Assembly (NCBI GenBank): GCA_963678075.2
Contig: CAXXPK010000003.1
Coordinates: forward strand, 620,001-684,000
Reading direction: 5' to 3'
Source: Oleispirillum sp963678075
GTDB taxonomy: Bacteria > Pseudomonadota > Alphaproteobacteria > Rhodospirillales > Rhodospirillaceae
Length of the DNA: 64,000 nt
Part shown: piece by piece, positions 10,410 to 20,138 of the stretch
Numbering within the stretch: position 1 is the first letter of the stretch
Layout of the letters: each line of letters opens with the position of its first letter
The notes under the pieces: model-generated
Databases searched by the model: none
The model's input: only the letters and a program-made list of their open reading frames with translations
Told to the model about the DNA's origin: nothing
Position numbers and translations under genes: made by a program

Positions 10410-11480
10410 TCAGCCGGGATCGACCAGAATGGTGCGGAAGTCGTTGACGTTGGTCAGGGTCGGTCCGGTCACCACCAGGGCGTCCAGCGCCTCGAAGAAG
10501 CTGTAGGCGTCGTTGTTGGCAAGGAAGGCCTCGGGGTCGAGGCCGAGGGCCTTGGCCTTGGTCCAGTGCTCCGGCGCGAACCAGGCGCCGGCGTTGCTTT
10601 CCGTGCCGTCGATGCCGTCGGTGTCGCAGGCGAGCGCGTGAATCTCCAGCGTGCCTTCGGTGGCGATGGCCAGGGCCAGCAGAAATTCGCTGTTGCGTCC
10701 GCCGCGCCCCTTGCCGCGTACCTGCACCGTGGTTTCGCCGCCGGAAAGAATGCACACCCGTTTGCCCTTGTCCCGGGCCGCCAGAGCCAGAGCCGCCTGT
10801 TCGCGGGCGGCGACGTGGGAAAAGCCGGTGATGCCGTCGCCCTGGTTGATAACGGCATAACCGGCCTCGCCGGCGATTTTGGCGGCGGCTTCCAGGGTAG
10901 CGATCGGGCTGCCGACCAGACGGTATTCGGTGTTCGCCAGGCGCGGGTCGCCGGGCTTCTGGGTTTCCGATGCGGGGTCGGCCAGATGTGCCGTCATCGC
11001 GGGCGGGCAGACGACGTTGTAACGGGCGATCACCGCGCGCGCCATCTCCAGGGTGGAGGGGTCGGGGACGGTGGGGCCGGAGCCGATGGTGGCGGGGTTG
11101 TTGCCGACGACGTCGGACAGCGCCAGGGTCAGCACGCGGGCGGGCGCGGCGGCGGCGGCCAAGCGTCCGCCCTTAATCGCCGACAGATGCTTGCGCACGC
11201 AGTTGATTTCCGTGATGTCGGCGCCGCACAGCAGAAGCTGGCGGTTGATCTCGCGCTTTTCCTCGAATGCGATGCCCTGCCCCGGTAGGGCCAGCAGGGC
11301 GGAGCCGCCGCCGGAAATCAAACAGACCAGCAGGTCGTCGGCGGACAGCCCCTGCACCCGTTCCAGCATGCGTTCGGCGGCGTGCTGACCGGCGGCATCG
11401 GGGACGGGGTGGGCGGCCTCCACCACCTCGATGAAGCGGGTCGGGCAGGCGTGGCCGTAGCGGGTCACCACCAGTCCCGC
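10410..11480 (-). pseudogene. Glycerate 2-kinase (GckA/TtuD, MOFRL family), 5' part replaced by chemoreceptor sequence
   Basis: Glycerate kinase of the MOFRL type, which phosphorylates glycerate. Recognisable are GLVVTRYGHACPT, EAAHPVPDAAG, LISGGGSALL, the kinase core and the MOFRL C-terminal part with LSGGETTVQVRGKGRGGRN and ALACDTDGIDGTE. The first ~90-100 residues expected in the family (including its N-terminal GAGKA segment) are absent. Upstream of ~11480 the same open frame encodes the middle of a methyl-accepting chemotaxis receptor. The C-terminal two thirds look intact, so the lesion is a deletion joining two genes in frame. Confidence 0.85.
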
Positions 11481-12398
11481 CATGCTCAACAGCAGGGACG
11501 AGGATTCGGTTAGGTTGTCAGTCGCCCGTTCGATGTTGGCCTGGCTGGTCGCCAGCAGGTGGGCGACGGTTTTGTCGGTGGCGGTATTCATTTCTTGGCG
11601 CAGGCCGTGCGTCTCGCCATACCAGAGGGCGTTGCTTTTCGCCGCCATTTCGGTCAGGGCCCGTGCCGCCTGTTCGTAGGCGGCGATCGTGGTCTCGATT
11701 TCGGCCAGAGGGGCCTCCATGGTGCCGCCCTTGGCGGCTTTTGCCGCGTCGGCGATCGTCGCGCGAGAGGCCTGGAGGGTGGCTTTCTGCTTTGCCGCAT
11801 CGTCGTCGCTGTTGGTCAACAGATAGCGCAGCAGATAGGTGCGGGAGGTGGACAACTGCCGTTCTACCGCCAGCATCGGTTTGAGCATCCGCGGTTCCCG
11901 CTCGACCGCTTAGTCGAGGGCACGGTCCACGGCCGCGCCCAGTTTCGGGGCGATGGCGTAAAGGTCTTTGAGCTTGTTCATGTAATCCCGGCGCAGGCTC
12001 AGGCCATCGCCGGAAATCCGGTCGTAGCCTTTGACCTTGTCCTGCATGGTTTGCAGCAGCGCATGGTCCTGCGTGTCGGTCGCGGAGGAGAGCGCCTTGC
12101 TCAGGGTCTTGGCGGAGGCGTCGCGCATCGTGATGCTGGCCGTTTCGTAGCGGGTCAGGTCTTCCGGCGTTTGCACGCGGGAAACACCCAGGTTGCCGTA
12201 TCCGGCCCCGGCCATCTGCACTTGCGCGGTTTGCGCCAGGGTGGAGATTTCAACGGCGGAACGAACCGAGAGAAAGGCCTGATCGATCTCTCTGAATGCT
12301 GACCACGAAGAACCGGCCATGACCACGACCAGCCCAAGGATGATCGAGGCACTGGCGTACAGCTTTACCGGAAGGCGCAAATTTACCATATATTTCAT
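11478..12398 (-). pseudogene. Methyl-accepting chemotaxis protein, N-terminal sensor part only, with in-frame stop
   Basis: ATG 12398 (MKYMVNLRLP) has AGAGGA upstream. A membrane segment (~12-30) is followed by a helical-bundle periplasmic sensor domain typical of chemoreceptors. At 11910-11912 a TAA interrupts the frame (ALD-stop-AVERE), and the same frame continues to LTESSSLLLSM, where it switches to glycerate kinase. No HAMP domain, methylation helices or signalling tip remain. TAA could derive from CAA. The receptor cannot signal; whether the short N-terminal fragment is made is unknown. Confidence 0.8.
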
Positions 12399-12635
12399 GA
12401 TCTTCCTCTGCCCAAGGAATGAAGCCGAAGTGGTTTCTTGATTTTTTTATGATTCGGAGCGGACAATTTTTATGTCTTGTCGAAGGCAAATTCAAATCAT
12501 TTTGTCTCCATTTCTTGAATATACGAAGCTAGCCCATGTATAAGCCGGGTTTTTACGTATTATCGTGTGCGCTCAATGCATGCAATGATACACATTTAGA
12601 ATCTATACATTATAATTCGTGTATCTTATTTAGAT
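12399..12635. other. AT-rich intergenic segment
   Basis: This stretch between two leftward genes is markedly richer in A and T than its surroundings (runs such as TTGATTTTTTTATG and ATACATTATAATTCG). It carries the AGAGGA ribosome site of the chemoreceptor gene and presumably its promoter. I see no gene, tRNA or clear terminator hairpin. Confidence 0.6.
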
Positions 12636-13733
12636 CTATTCCGGGGCGTGGTTCGGGCATGGGGAAACCCCGGCGTCTTGCCGTGGTGGCCGGGGAGGGA
12701 GATGTCGGATACGATCCGCCGTTACAAATCGCCGTCGATAACGGTGGGCGCGGGGGTGCGGGGGTGCGGGGGTTTCCTCGACGACCAGGGAGCCGTCGAT
12801 GATCCGGTCCTTCGCCTTGTCGATCGCCACCCGCATGTCCGGTGTGAGGAGGGTGGCGTTGTAGCGTCCGATCGCCAGCTTCAGGCCGTTTTCCCGCAGC
12901 CCGATGGTCAGGGTTCCGGGGGTCCATGCGCCGTTGGCCGCGTCGGTCAGAACCCGTCCGACGGTGGCGCCGACATCCTTGACCACCGAGGTCAGCATGG
13001 TGCCGGGGAACAGATGATTCTGGTCGGAATCGACGCCGATGGCCATGGCCGTCGCGTCTTCGGCCGCCTGATAGACGCCCAGTCCCGATGCCCCCACCGC
13101 CGCGAACACCACGTCGGCGCCGTCCTGGATTTCCCGCGTGGCGACCAGATAGCCCGCCATCGGGTCGGCGAAGGCCTCGATGGTTGGGCCGATCATCCGC
13201 GAGATCACCAGGACCTTCGGCGCGGCATGGCGGGCGCCGTGCTCGTATCCCGCCTGGAAGCGGCGCACCAGCGCGCCGTCCATGCCGCCGACGAAGCCGA
13301 TGACCCGCGATTTCGAGGCCATGGCCGCAGCGATTCCGGCGAGAAAGGCGCCCTCGTGCTCCTTGAAACGCACCGACTGCACGTTGGGCAGGTCGATGAT
13401 GTCGTCGATGATGGTGAAATGGGTCTTCGGGTTGTCTTGCGCGGCTTGGGTCAGGCTGTCGCGATAGGCGAAGCCGATGGCAATGACCAGGTCGGCGGAT
13501 TGCGCCGCTTGTTGTAGCATCGGGATGCGGGCGGCGTCGGCGCGCGGTTCGTACTCGGTGACGGAAAGCTGGGAGTCCCCTGCCGCGACGACCCCGCGAA
13601 AGGCGGATTCGTTGAAGCTTTTGTCAAGCTTGCCCCCTAGGTTGTAAAGCACGGCGGCTTGAAAGGCGGCGGCCGGGCCGGGGGCCGCGATCAGGCTGAG
13701 AGCGCAAAGGGCGGCCAGACTCAGGCGTCGCAT
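12636..13733 (-). CDS. BMP-family (PnrA-like) ABC transporter substrate-binding protein with repeat-extended C-terminus
   Basis: Periplasmic binding protein of the basic membrane protein family, usually a nucleoside receptor for an ABC importer. A signal peptide (RLSLAALCALSLIAAPG) is followed by LYNLGGKLDKSFNESAF, the family signature, and by FIGFVGGMDGALV-type and GVDSDQN segments. The start ATG 13733 overlaps the end of the upstream GGDEF-EAL gene by 13 bases, so translation may be coupled. No ABC permease or ATPase genes are beside it. The last ~45 residues are Pro/Arg rich and not family-like: they arise where three copies of an 8-base repeat shift the frame. One or four copies would end the protein at TVIDGDL. 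Confidence 0.8.
   Translation of the reverse strand: MRRLSLAALCALSLIAAPGPAAAFQAAVLYNLGGKLDKSFNESAFRGVVAAGDSQLSVTEYEPRADAARIPMLQQAAQSADLVIAIGFAYRDSLTQAAQDNPKTHFTIIDDIIDLPNVQSVRFKEHEGAFLAGIAAAMASKSRVIGFVGGMDGALVRRFQAGYEHGARHAAPKVLVISRMIGPTIEAFADPMAGYLVATREIQDGADVVFAAVGASGLGVYQAAEDATAMAIGVDSDQNHLFPGTMLTSVVKDVGATVGRVLTDAANGAWTPGTLTIGLRENGLKLAIGRYNATLLTPDMRVAIDKAKDRIIDGSLVVEETPAPPHPRAHRYRRRFVTADRIRHLPPRPPRQDAGVSPCPNHAPE
12750..12773. repeat. Tandem 8-bp repeat (GCGGGGGT)x3 inside the BMP gene
   Basis: Three perfect copies of GCGGGGGT. The unit is not a multiple of three, so each gain or loss shifts the reading frame of the binding protein's C-terminus. With one or four copies the frame would stop after VIDGDL; with the three seen here it runs about 40 codons further. 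Confidence 0.9.
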
Positions 13734-16066
13734 GGTTTATTCCCCGGACCGGTGTCGCCGTCGATGAAGGCGGCGATCGCCGCCGCCGCCATTGGCCGCG
13801 CGAACAGATATCCCTGGCCGATGTCGCAACCGGCCTCGCGGAAGAAATCGAGCTGAAGGTCGCTTTCGATCCCCTCGGCGACGACGCTCAAGCCCAGGTC
13901 GTGGGCCATGCGGATAATTGCCGAGGTGACGCGGGTGTCGTCGTCGCGCAGGAACATGTCCCGCACGAAGGATTGATCGATCTTCAGGCAACTGACCGGC
14001 AGACGTTTCAGATACGATAGCGACGAATAGCCGGTGCCGAAATCGTCTAGCGCCAGCCCGATGCCGCAGTCGCGCAACCGACGCAGACGGTGCAGAACAT
14101 CGGTTTCACCGCGCAGAAAGACGCTTTCGGTGATCTCGATTTCTAGGCGCTCGGGCGGCAGGCCGGTTTCACGAAGGATATGTTTGACCTGTTTCACCAC
14201 GTCGGGCTGCAGAAACTGCGAGGCTGAGAAGTTGACGGCGACCGACAGGTCGATCCCCTGCTTGGCCCACGCCACGGCCTGATGGCAGGACTGTTCCAGG
14301 ACCCAGGCGCCTAGCGGCTGGATCAGGCCGGAGCGTTCGGCTATCGGAATGAAGTCGCAGGGCGGGATCGCGCCGCGTTGCAGGTGCGCCCAGCGGATCA
14401 GGGCCTCGACCCCGATCACCTGGTTGCTGGCGATTTCGATTTTTGGCTGGAAGGCCAGATGGAATTGCCCGCCGTCGAGGGCCTGGCGCAGTTCGGCCCG
14501 CACCGTCTTGCGGTGCTCGGCGGTGGTGCCGAGGGCCGGTTCGTACAGGCGGATCGGCGCATCCTCGTGGGTGCGGGCGGCGTTCATCGCCATGTCGGCG
14601 CGTTGCAACAGTTCGTGCGGGGTGACGCCGAAGGCGGGATAGGCGACGACGCCGATGGCGGCGCGCAGATCGACGGTCAATACGTCGCTGGTTATCGGCA
14701 CCGTCAGGGCTCCCTGGATGAGGGCGGCGTGCGTCAATGCCGTTGCCTCGTCGCAGTCGGGAGCCAGTATCGCGAAGTCGTCGCCGCCCAGACGGGCCAA
14801 CAGCCAGGGTTCGGCGGCGACCGTGCGCAGGCGCGCGGCGACCTCGACCAGGATGTGGTCGCCGCTGTCGTGACCGAAGGTGTCGTTGATGTCCTTGAAG
14901 GATTCCAGGTTGAAGTAGATCAGGGCTCCGGGGGTGTGGTCGCGGATCAGGGTCGCGCCCACCGTGGTCAGGCCGTTGCGGTTCAACAGGCCGGTCAGCG
15001 GGTCGTGGTGCGCCAGATGGGCAAGGCGGCGCATGGCGTCGCGAAAGACCGCCAGCGCTTCGGCCATGCGCGTCACCTCGTCGGTGCCGCCCGCCGGGAT
15101 CTGTGCGTCGAAGTCGCCCGCCGCGATGGTGCGCATGCTGGTTTCGATGGCGGTGATGCGGCGCACCACGCGCCGCCCGACATACAGCCAGGCGATGGCC
15201 AGTGCGCCGGCCACGGCGCAGCCGCTGGTCAGGAACAGGATCAGGCGGCTGTGGTTCAGGCTGGCGGTCAGTGCGTCGTTGTCGATCGTGCTCAGGGCCT
15301 GCCAGCCCTCGATTAGGCGGTCGATTTCGGTGTCGAGCCTGGCGCTGAGGGAGCGGATGCGATCCAACTGTCTTGCCGCCATGGCGTGCGCCTGGATTTC
15401 GCCGCGGCGGAGCGCAACCATCCGCCGGATCTCGGCGCGGATGGCGTCGTCGATCCAAGGCATCCGGTCAAGCTCGAACGCGATCTCGTTCAGGTGGCGC
15501 GGCGTGGCGTCCGGGATCTGTTCGGCGATGACCGGAAGCAGGGTGTGCGGGGTGCGTTGCGAGAGCGGTCGCTGCCGCCGCATCAATGTGTCCAATTGTG
15601 TCCGCAGCCGCCAACCGTGCTCCATGGCCGACTGCAGGATTTGCAAATGCGCGCCGATGCGGGACAAAAGCCCGTTGATCGCATCCAGTTTGTCGCCGCC
15701 GCCGAATTACTCCAGCGCGGCGCGGGTCTGGGCCTGGGCCGAGATGAATGCTTCTTCGGCCAGGGTGACGGCGTGCTCGTGTTCTTTCAAGGAGTCGAGA
15801 GATTCGGCATAGATCAGCGGCGGCACCGTGGACAGAAGCAGGTTGCCCTGTTGCGCCACCCGGTTCAGGGCGACCATTGCCGGCAAGTGTCGTTGCGCGA
15901 TGCGGTCAAGGGTATCGCTGGCGGTGCCGAAGGATCGCAAGGCGATGGCGCTGGCCACCACAGTCATCGCGGCGACCGCCCCGAACGCCAGCCACAGCTT
16001 CGCGCGGATGCCGAAAAGAATTGCCCGCCTTCGGTGTGGCGCGCGGGTGTCTGGAACGTCCCCCAT
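13721..16066 (-). pseudogene. HAMP-GGDEF-EAL membrane protein interrupted by an in-frame TAA
   Basis: ATG 16066 has GGAG six bases upstream. The protein has an N-terminal membrane helix, a long helical periplasmic sensor region, a second helix (LILFLTSGCAVAGALAIAW), a HAMP domain, a GGDEF domain reading GGDDF, and an EAL domain with EALIRW, NFSASQF, DDFGTGYSSLSYL and VVAEGIE. At 15707-15709 a TAA interrupts the sensor region (ALE-stop-FGGGDKLD), with both sides in the same frame; CAA to TAA would explain it. The EAL domain looks catalytically complete, the GGDEF signature is altered, so phosphodiesterase would be the main activity if expressed from an internal start. Its 3' end overlaps the BMP gene. 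Confidence 0.85.
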
Positions 16067-16163
16067 TGTCAGCTCCGGTTCGCCGACGACCGCGCGACGC
16101 GTTCGTGGCAAGGTCCCCTTGGTGACTGAACGATCAACAGGCTACGTGGCATCGTCGCCGGGG

Positions 16164-17582
16164 TCAAGGTGGGTCGACCGTGCCGCCCGGTCCGGGGGGC
16201 GCGAGGGGGGCGCATCGTCCAGCCAGCAGCCCGCCGCCGACGAAAACCGCGCTGACCGCGATGCCGACGAACAACGGGTTGATCGGCAGATCGAAGACCA
16301 GACGACCGGCGACGGCGGCCAGCGTGCTGGCCGCCATTGACGCCACCGCCCATGCCGCAGGCAGGCGCTTGGGCGCGAAGATCGCCAGGGTCAGGGGCAG
16401 AAAGATGCCCGCGCCGCGCAGGGCCATCGACATGTAGTTCCAGTCCAGCACATAGCTGTCCAGGTGAGTGGCGGCGATCCAGGCGGCAATGGCGGTGACC
16501 GCCAGCACGCTGACGCGGTTCAGGCGCAGGATGTCGCGGTCGCGGGACAGGCCCAGGACCGCCTGACCGATATCGCGCGACAGCATGGTGCCGATCCCCA
16601 GGGTCAGTCCGGCGATGGAGCCGACCACCGACAGCATCAGCCCGCCGATGCCGATGCCGGCGATCACCGGCGGCATGTTTTCCAGCAGGAACAGCGGTAG
16701 GGCAAGGACCGGCGGAATCTCGGGGTGGGTGATGCGCATCGCCATGCCGATCGCCACCGACGGCAGCCCCACCGGAATGGTGATGGCGGCGGCGGTGAAG
16801 GCGCCTATCGCGGCGGTTCGCGAGTCCGAGGCGGCATAAAGCGCCTGGATGTAGGTTTGGGTGCAGATGATGCCGACGATCAGCGAAAACAGGTTGCCCA
16901 GTGTCTGTGCGCCTCCGCGCCCGAATAGGCTGAACCAGGGGAAGGCGGGGAAGCGCGTCGAAAGCTCGGGCTGTCCGGCCAGGAAGACGACGGCGACGGC
17001 GCCCGCCGCGAACAGGGTCAGCCAGATCACCACCAGCTTGAACAGTCCGGCGACGCCCGCGCCCTTCATGCCGCCGAAGGCGACGTAGCCGATCACCAGG
17101 AGGACGATGACCAGGGCGGAGACCCAGGTCGATAGGCCGAACATCAGGCCAATCATCGGAATCGCGGCCAGGGCGCTGGCCACCGCGCTGAACAGAATGC
17201 CAAGCGATGAAGCCAGGCTGGCGATGGGGCCGGCGCCGCGTCCGTAATTGATCACCAGATACTGGGAAATCGTTTCCAGCCCGGAATGGCGCAGCGGTCG
17301 GGCATAGAAGGTGCCGATCAGGATAAAGCCGATGCCGGAGCCCAGGGTAAACCACCAGCCGGACAGCCCCAGGCTGTAGGCAAGCTGCGCGGTGCCGATG
17401 GTGGCGGCGCCACCGATCACGGTACCCGAGATGCCGCCCGCGATCACCGCCACGCCCGAGGATCGGCCGCCCAGACTGAACCCCTCGGCGGTCTTGGCGC
17501 CTCGCCCGGCGCGCATGCCCAGGAGCAAGGCCAAGGCGATGGTGCCGGTTAGGCACAGCAGATGAGTCAGGGTTAAGGACAT
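16164..17582 (-). CDS. Sodium:solute symporter (SSS family)
   Basis: About 470 residues with 12-14 hydrophobic segments; typical SSS features are GGRSSGVAVIAGGISGTVIGGA near the start and the central conserved stretch GGMKGAGVAGLFKLV. The start ATG 17582 (MSLTLTHLL) places the first helix at the N-terminus; the frame is open 20 codons further upstream, and no strong ribosome site distinguishes them. The substrate cannot be deduced. No lesion is seen. It ends about 100 bases before the neighbouring GGDEF-EAL gene in the same direction. Confidence 0.85.
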   Translation of the reverse strand: MSLTLTHLLCLTGTIALALLLGMRAGRGAKTAEGFSLGGRSSGVAVIAGGISGTVIGGAATIGTAQLAYSLGLSGWWFTLGSGIGFILIGTFYARPLRHSGLETISQYLVINYGRGAGPIASLASSLGILFSAVASALAAIPMIGLMFGLSTWVSALVIVLLVIGYVAFGGMKGAGVAGLFKLVVIWLTLFAAGAVAVVFLAGQPELSTRFPAFPWFSLFGRGGAQTLGNLFSLIVGIICTQTYIQALYAASDSRTAAIGAFTAAAITIPVGLPSVAIGMAMRITHPEIPPVLALPLFLLENMPPVIAGIGIGGLMLSVVGSIAGLTLGIGTMLSRDIGQAVLGLSRDRDILRLNRVSVLAVTAIAAWIAATHLDSYVLDWNYMSMALRGAGIFLPLTLAIFAPKRLPAAWAVASMAASTLAAVAGRLVFDLPINPLFVGIAVSAVFVGGGLLAGRCAPLAPPGPGGTVDPP

Positions 17583-17813
17583 ACTTGGAGAGACCCGCCA
17601 GAAATCCGGTCGCCGCCGGCTCGTGCCGAACGAGCGAACCAAGATGACAAACAGAATGGCGTGATTATCTATGGTTTTTCAATCGTAAATTTCAAAAGGG
17701 TGGAGATCTTGTCGCAGACGGCACTGGCGAGGATGAGCCGGACTGCGTAAAATTCTTAAAAGTTGTCGTCGGCTTGCCAAAGAGTCGTTATTGCACGCCG
17801 GAAGTATCGTGAC

Positions 17814-18677
17814 GTGATTTTGCGTTTCCGCGATTGGCCTCTGCGTTGGAAACTGCTGGTTCCTCCGGGCCTGGTGGTGGTCGCGGCCATGCTGGCCGGC
17901 GCTCTTTCCTATCACATGAGCATCCTTCAGCGGCAGGAAGCCGATGACGTGCGGGCGATGTTTTCCCAGCGCGAGCAGAATCTCACGATCCTGCGGAACG
18001 CCATATTGAAAACCGATTTGTCGCTGTTCCGCATGATCACCTGGCGCTTGGTGGGGGTCGGCGATGACGTCGGCGCCAGCCTGGTGAAGGTGGCGGTGGA
18101 TCGGTTGGAGGGGGTCGAGGCTCTGACCGGGCTTTTTCTTCAGGCCGAGGTCTCTGATCCGAGGGAACTGCCATTTCTGGAGGCAATTCACAAAAGTTCC
18201 AAGGAATACGAAGTCGCGGCGCGGCGGGTTCTGGGCATGCTGGATACCGATTACGGCATGGCGCTGACCGATCTGGCCGAGGCGGAGCGCAGATACGCCG
18301 TGGCCGAGGCGGGGATCCTGGATTGGGAAACCTATCTTCGGTCGGCGCGCGAACGATTGGAGCTTGATGCCGCGGCCGAGCTGGATCAGACCATCGGCAC
18401 CATTTCCTTGATGGTGGGGGTGGTATTCGTATTGGCGGTGACGGTGGTGCTGGGCCGGGCGATTTCCGGCGGCGTGTACGACGTTATCCGGGTGATGGAG
18501 CGTTTGGCGGCGGGCGATAAGTCGGTCGCGGTGCCGGAAACCAACCGTGGCGACGAAATCGGGGCGATGATCCGCTCGGTCGCGGTGTTCAAGGAAACCG
18601 CGCAGGCACTGGATCGTCTGGCCGAGGAACGCGCCAGGGAGGAAGAGGAAAACCGCGTCGCCCTAGCAGGGTGTTGA
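17814..18677 (+). pseudogene. Membrane sensor N-terminus with HAMP domain, cut by an IS element
   Basis: GTG 17814 (VILRFRDWPL) is taken as start because GGAAG lies upstream. A membrane helix (~16-35), a helical periplasmic domain, a second helix (ISLMVGVVFVLAVTVVL) and a HAMP linker (GGVYDVIRVMERLAAGDKS) follow. The frame ends at TGA inside the left end of an insertion sequence, just after ENRVALA. The expected next part, a histidine kinase, lies beyond the IS remnant at 19230. The two pieces were very probably one sensor kinase gene. Confidence 0.75.
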
Positions 18678-19229
18678 AAAATCGGTGGCATGGCTGGTAT
18701 CGGCATAATTCAATCTCGGTAGTGGCTTGTTGCTGAGGGAATGATGCACGGGACAGACAAGCGATCTGGAGACTTGTTCTCCTGCGTTGACCTGGAGACG
18801 CGGGTGCGCATGGACCACCCGCTGCGGACGATCCGGGAGATGACCAATACGGCACTAGCGGCGTTGTCGGGCGACTTTGCAGCGCTCTACTCGGGAATGG
18901 GTCGGCCGTCGGTTCCACCGGAGAAGCTGCTGCGGGCCATGCTGTTGCAGGTGTTCTACTCGATCCGTTCGGAACGCCAATTGATGGAGCGCCTGGACTT
19001 TGATCTGCTGTTCCGTTGGTTCGTCGGTCTCGGGGTAGATGACCCGGCCTGGGACCATTCCACATTCTCCAAGAACCGCGACCGGCTGCTGGAAGGGGAC
19101 ATCGCCGCAAAATTCCTGGCGGCAGTGTTGGTCCAACCCCGGATCAAACGGCTACTGTCGAGCGAGCATTTCAGCGTTGACGGCACGCTGATCGAAGAGT
19201 GGGCCTCAATGAAGAGCTTCAGACCGAAG
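18667..19229 (+). mobile_element. 5' portion of an IS5-superfamily insertion sequence (DUF772-type transposase)
   Basis: The left end begins near CAGGGTGTTGAAAAATCGG. From ATG 18741/18744 a transposase N-terminus of about 163 residues is encoded (LETRVRMDHPLRTIRE, GRPSVPPEKLLRAMLLQ, DHSTFSKNRDRL, HFSVDGTLIEEWASMKSFRPK), typical of IS5-superfamily enzymes with the DUF772 domain. The catalytic C-terminal part and right end are missing: after FRPK the same frame continues directly into a histidine kinase. This is a one-ended remnant left by a deletion that started inside the IS. Confidence 0.85.
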
Positions 19230-20138
19230 GCCGCTGAGGACGGTGGCGGCGCGGCGGTGCTGTCGTTCCGCTGCATCGAGACGTTGAAGGCGGCGCAGAA
19301 GGAGGCGCTGCAATCCTCGCGGCTGGCCAGCGTCGGGCAATTGGCGGCGGGCATCGCGCACGAAATTAACACGCCGATCCAGTATGTCGGCGATAATCTG
19401 CGTTTCTTCGATGCCTCGATCGGCAGTATCGACAAGGCGTGCCACGCGATGCGCGATGCCCTGGCCGAGGGCGGCGCCTCGCCCGAACTTTTGGCGAAGG
19501 TCGAAGCCGTTCTCCAGGAAGCGGATGTTCCCTACCTGATGGAGGAATTGCCCGCAGCGGTGCGGCAGTCCCTGGACGGGGTCGAACACGTGGCGAAGAT
19601 CGTGCGGTCGATGAAGGAATTCTCTTATCCCGGCAGCACCGCCAAGGTGACCACCGATATCAACCGTGCGCTCGAAAGCACGCTGACCGTCACCACCAAC
19701 GAATGGAAGCACTCGGTGCGCATCGAAAAGGATTTTTCTCCCGATCTGCCGCATATCCTGTGCTTACCGGCTGACATCAATCAGGTATTGTTGAATCTGA
19801 TCGTGAATGCGCCGCAGTCCTTGGAAGGGCGAGGGGAAATGGGCGTGATCAGGATTTCGACGCGCTAGGACGGCGATGTCGTCGAAATTCGCGTCGCCGA
19901 CAATGGTCCCGGCGTTCCGGATTCCCTGCGCGAGCGGGTGTTCGATCCGTTTTTCACCACCAAGCCGGTCGGCAAGGGTACCGGGCAGGGCCTTGCGATT
20001 TCCATGGACGTGGTGGTCAACAAGCACGGCGGTCGCCTGATCGTCGAGGATGCCCCGGGTGGGGGCGCGACTTTCGTGGTGCGCCTGCCGATCGGTCAAG
20101 AGACAACGCCTCCAGAAGGGGGAGAGGGTGCGCCATGA
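19230..20138 (+). pseudogene. Sensor histidine kinase catalytic part, fused in frame to the transposase remnant, with in-frame TAG
   Basis: Encodes the H-box GIAHEINTPIQYVGDN, a long helical insert, the N-box (NLIVNAPQS), then a TAG at 19866-19868 within STR-stop-DGD, then G1 (DNGPGV), F (FDPFFTTK) and G2 (GKGTGQGLAI) boxes in the same frame. The next kinase at 22324 has a residue (STRLDGD) at the stop. A CAG to TAG change is compatible. Upstream, the frame is open from the transposase start at 18741. Its stop overlaps the response-regulator start as ATGA, showing they formed one operon. The HEINTPIQY kinases commonly pair with REC-HDOD regulators. Confidence 0.85.
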
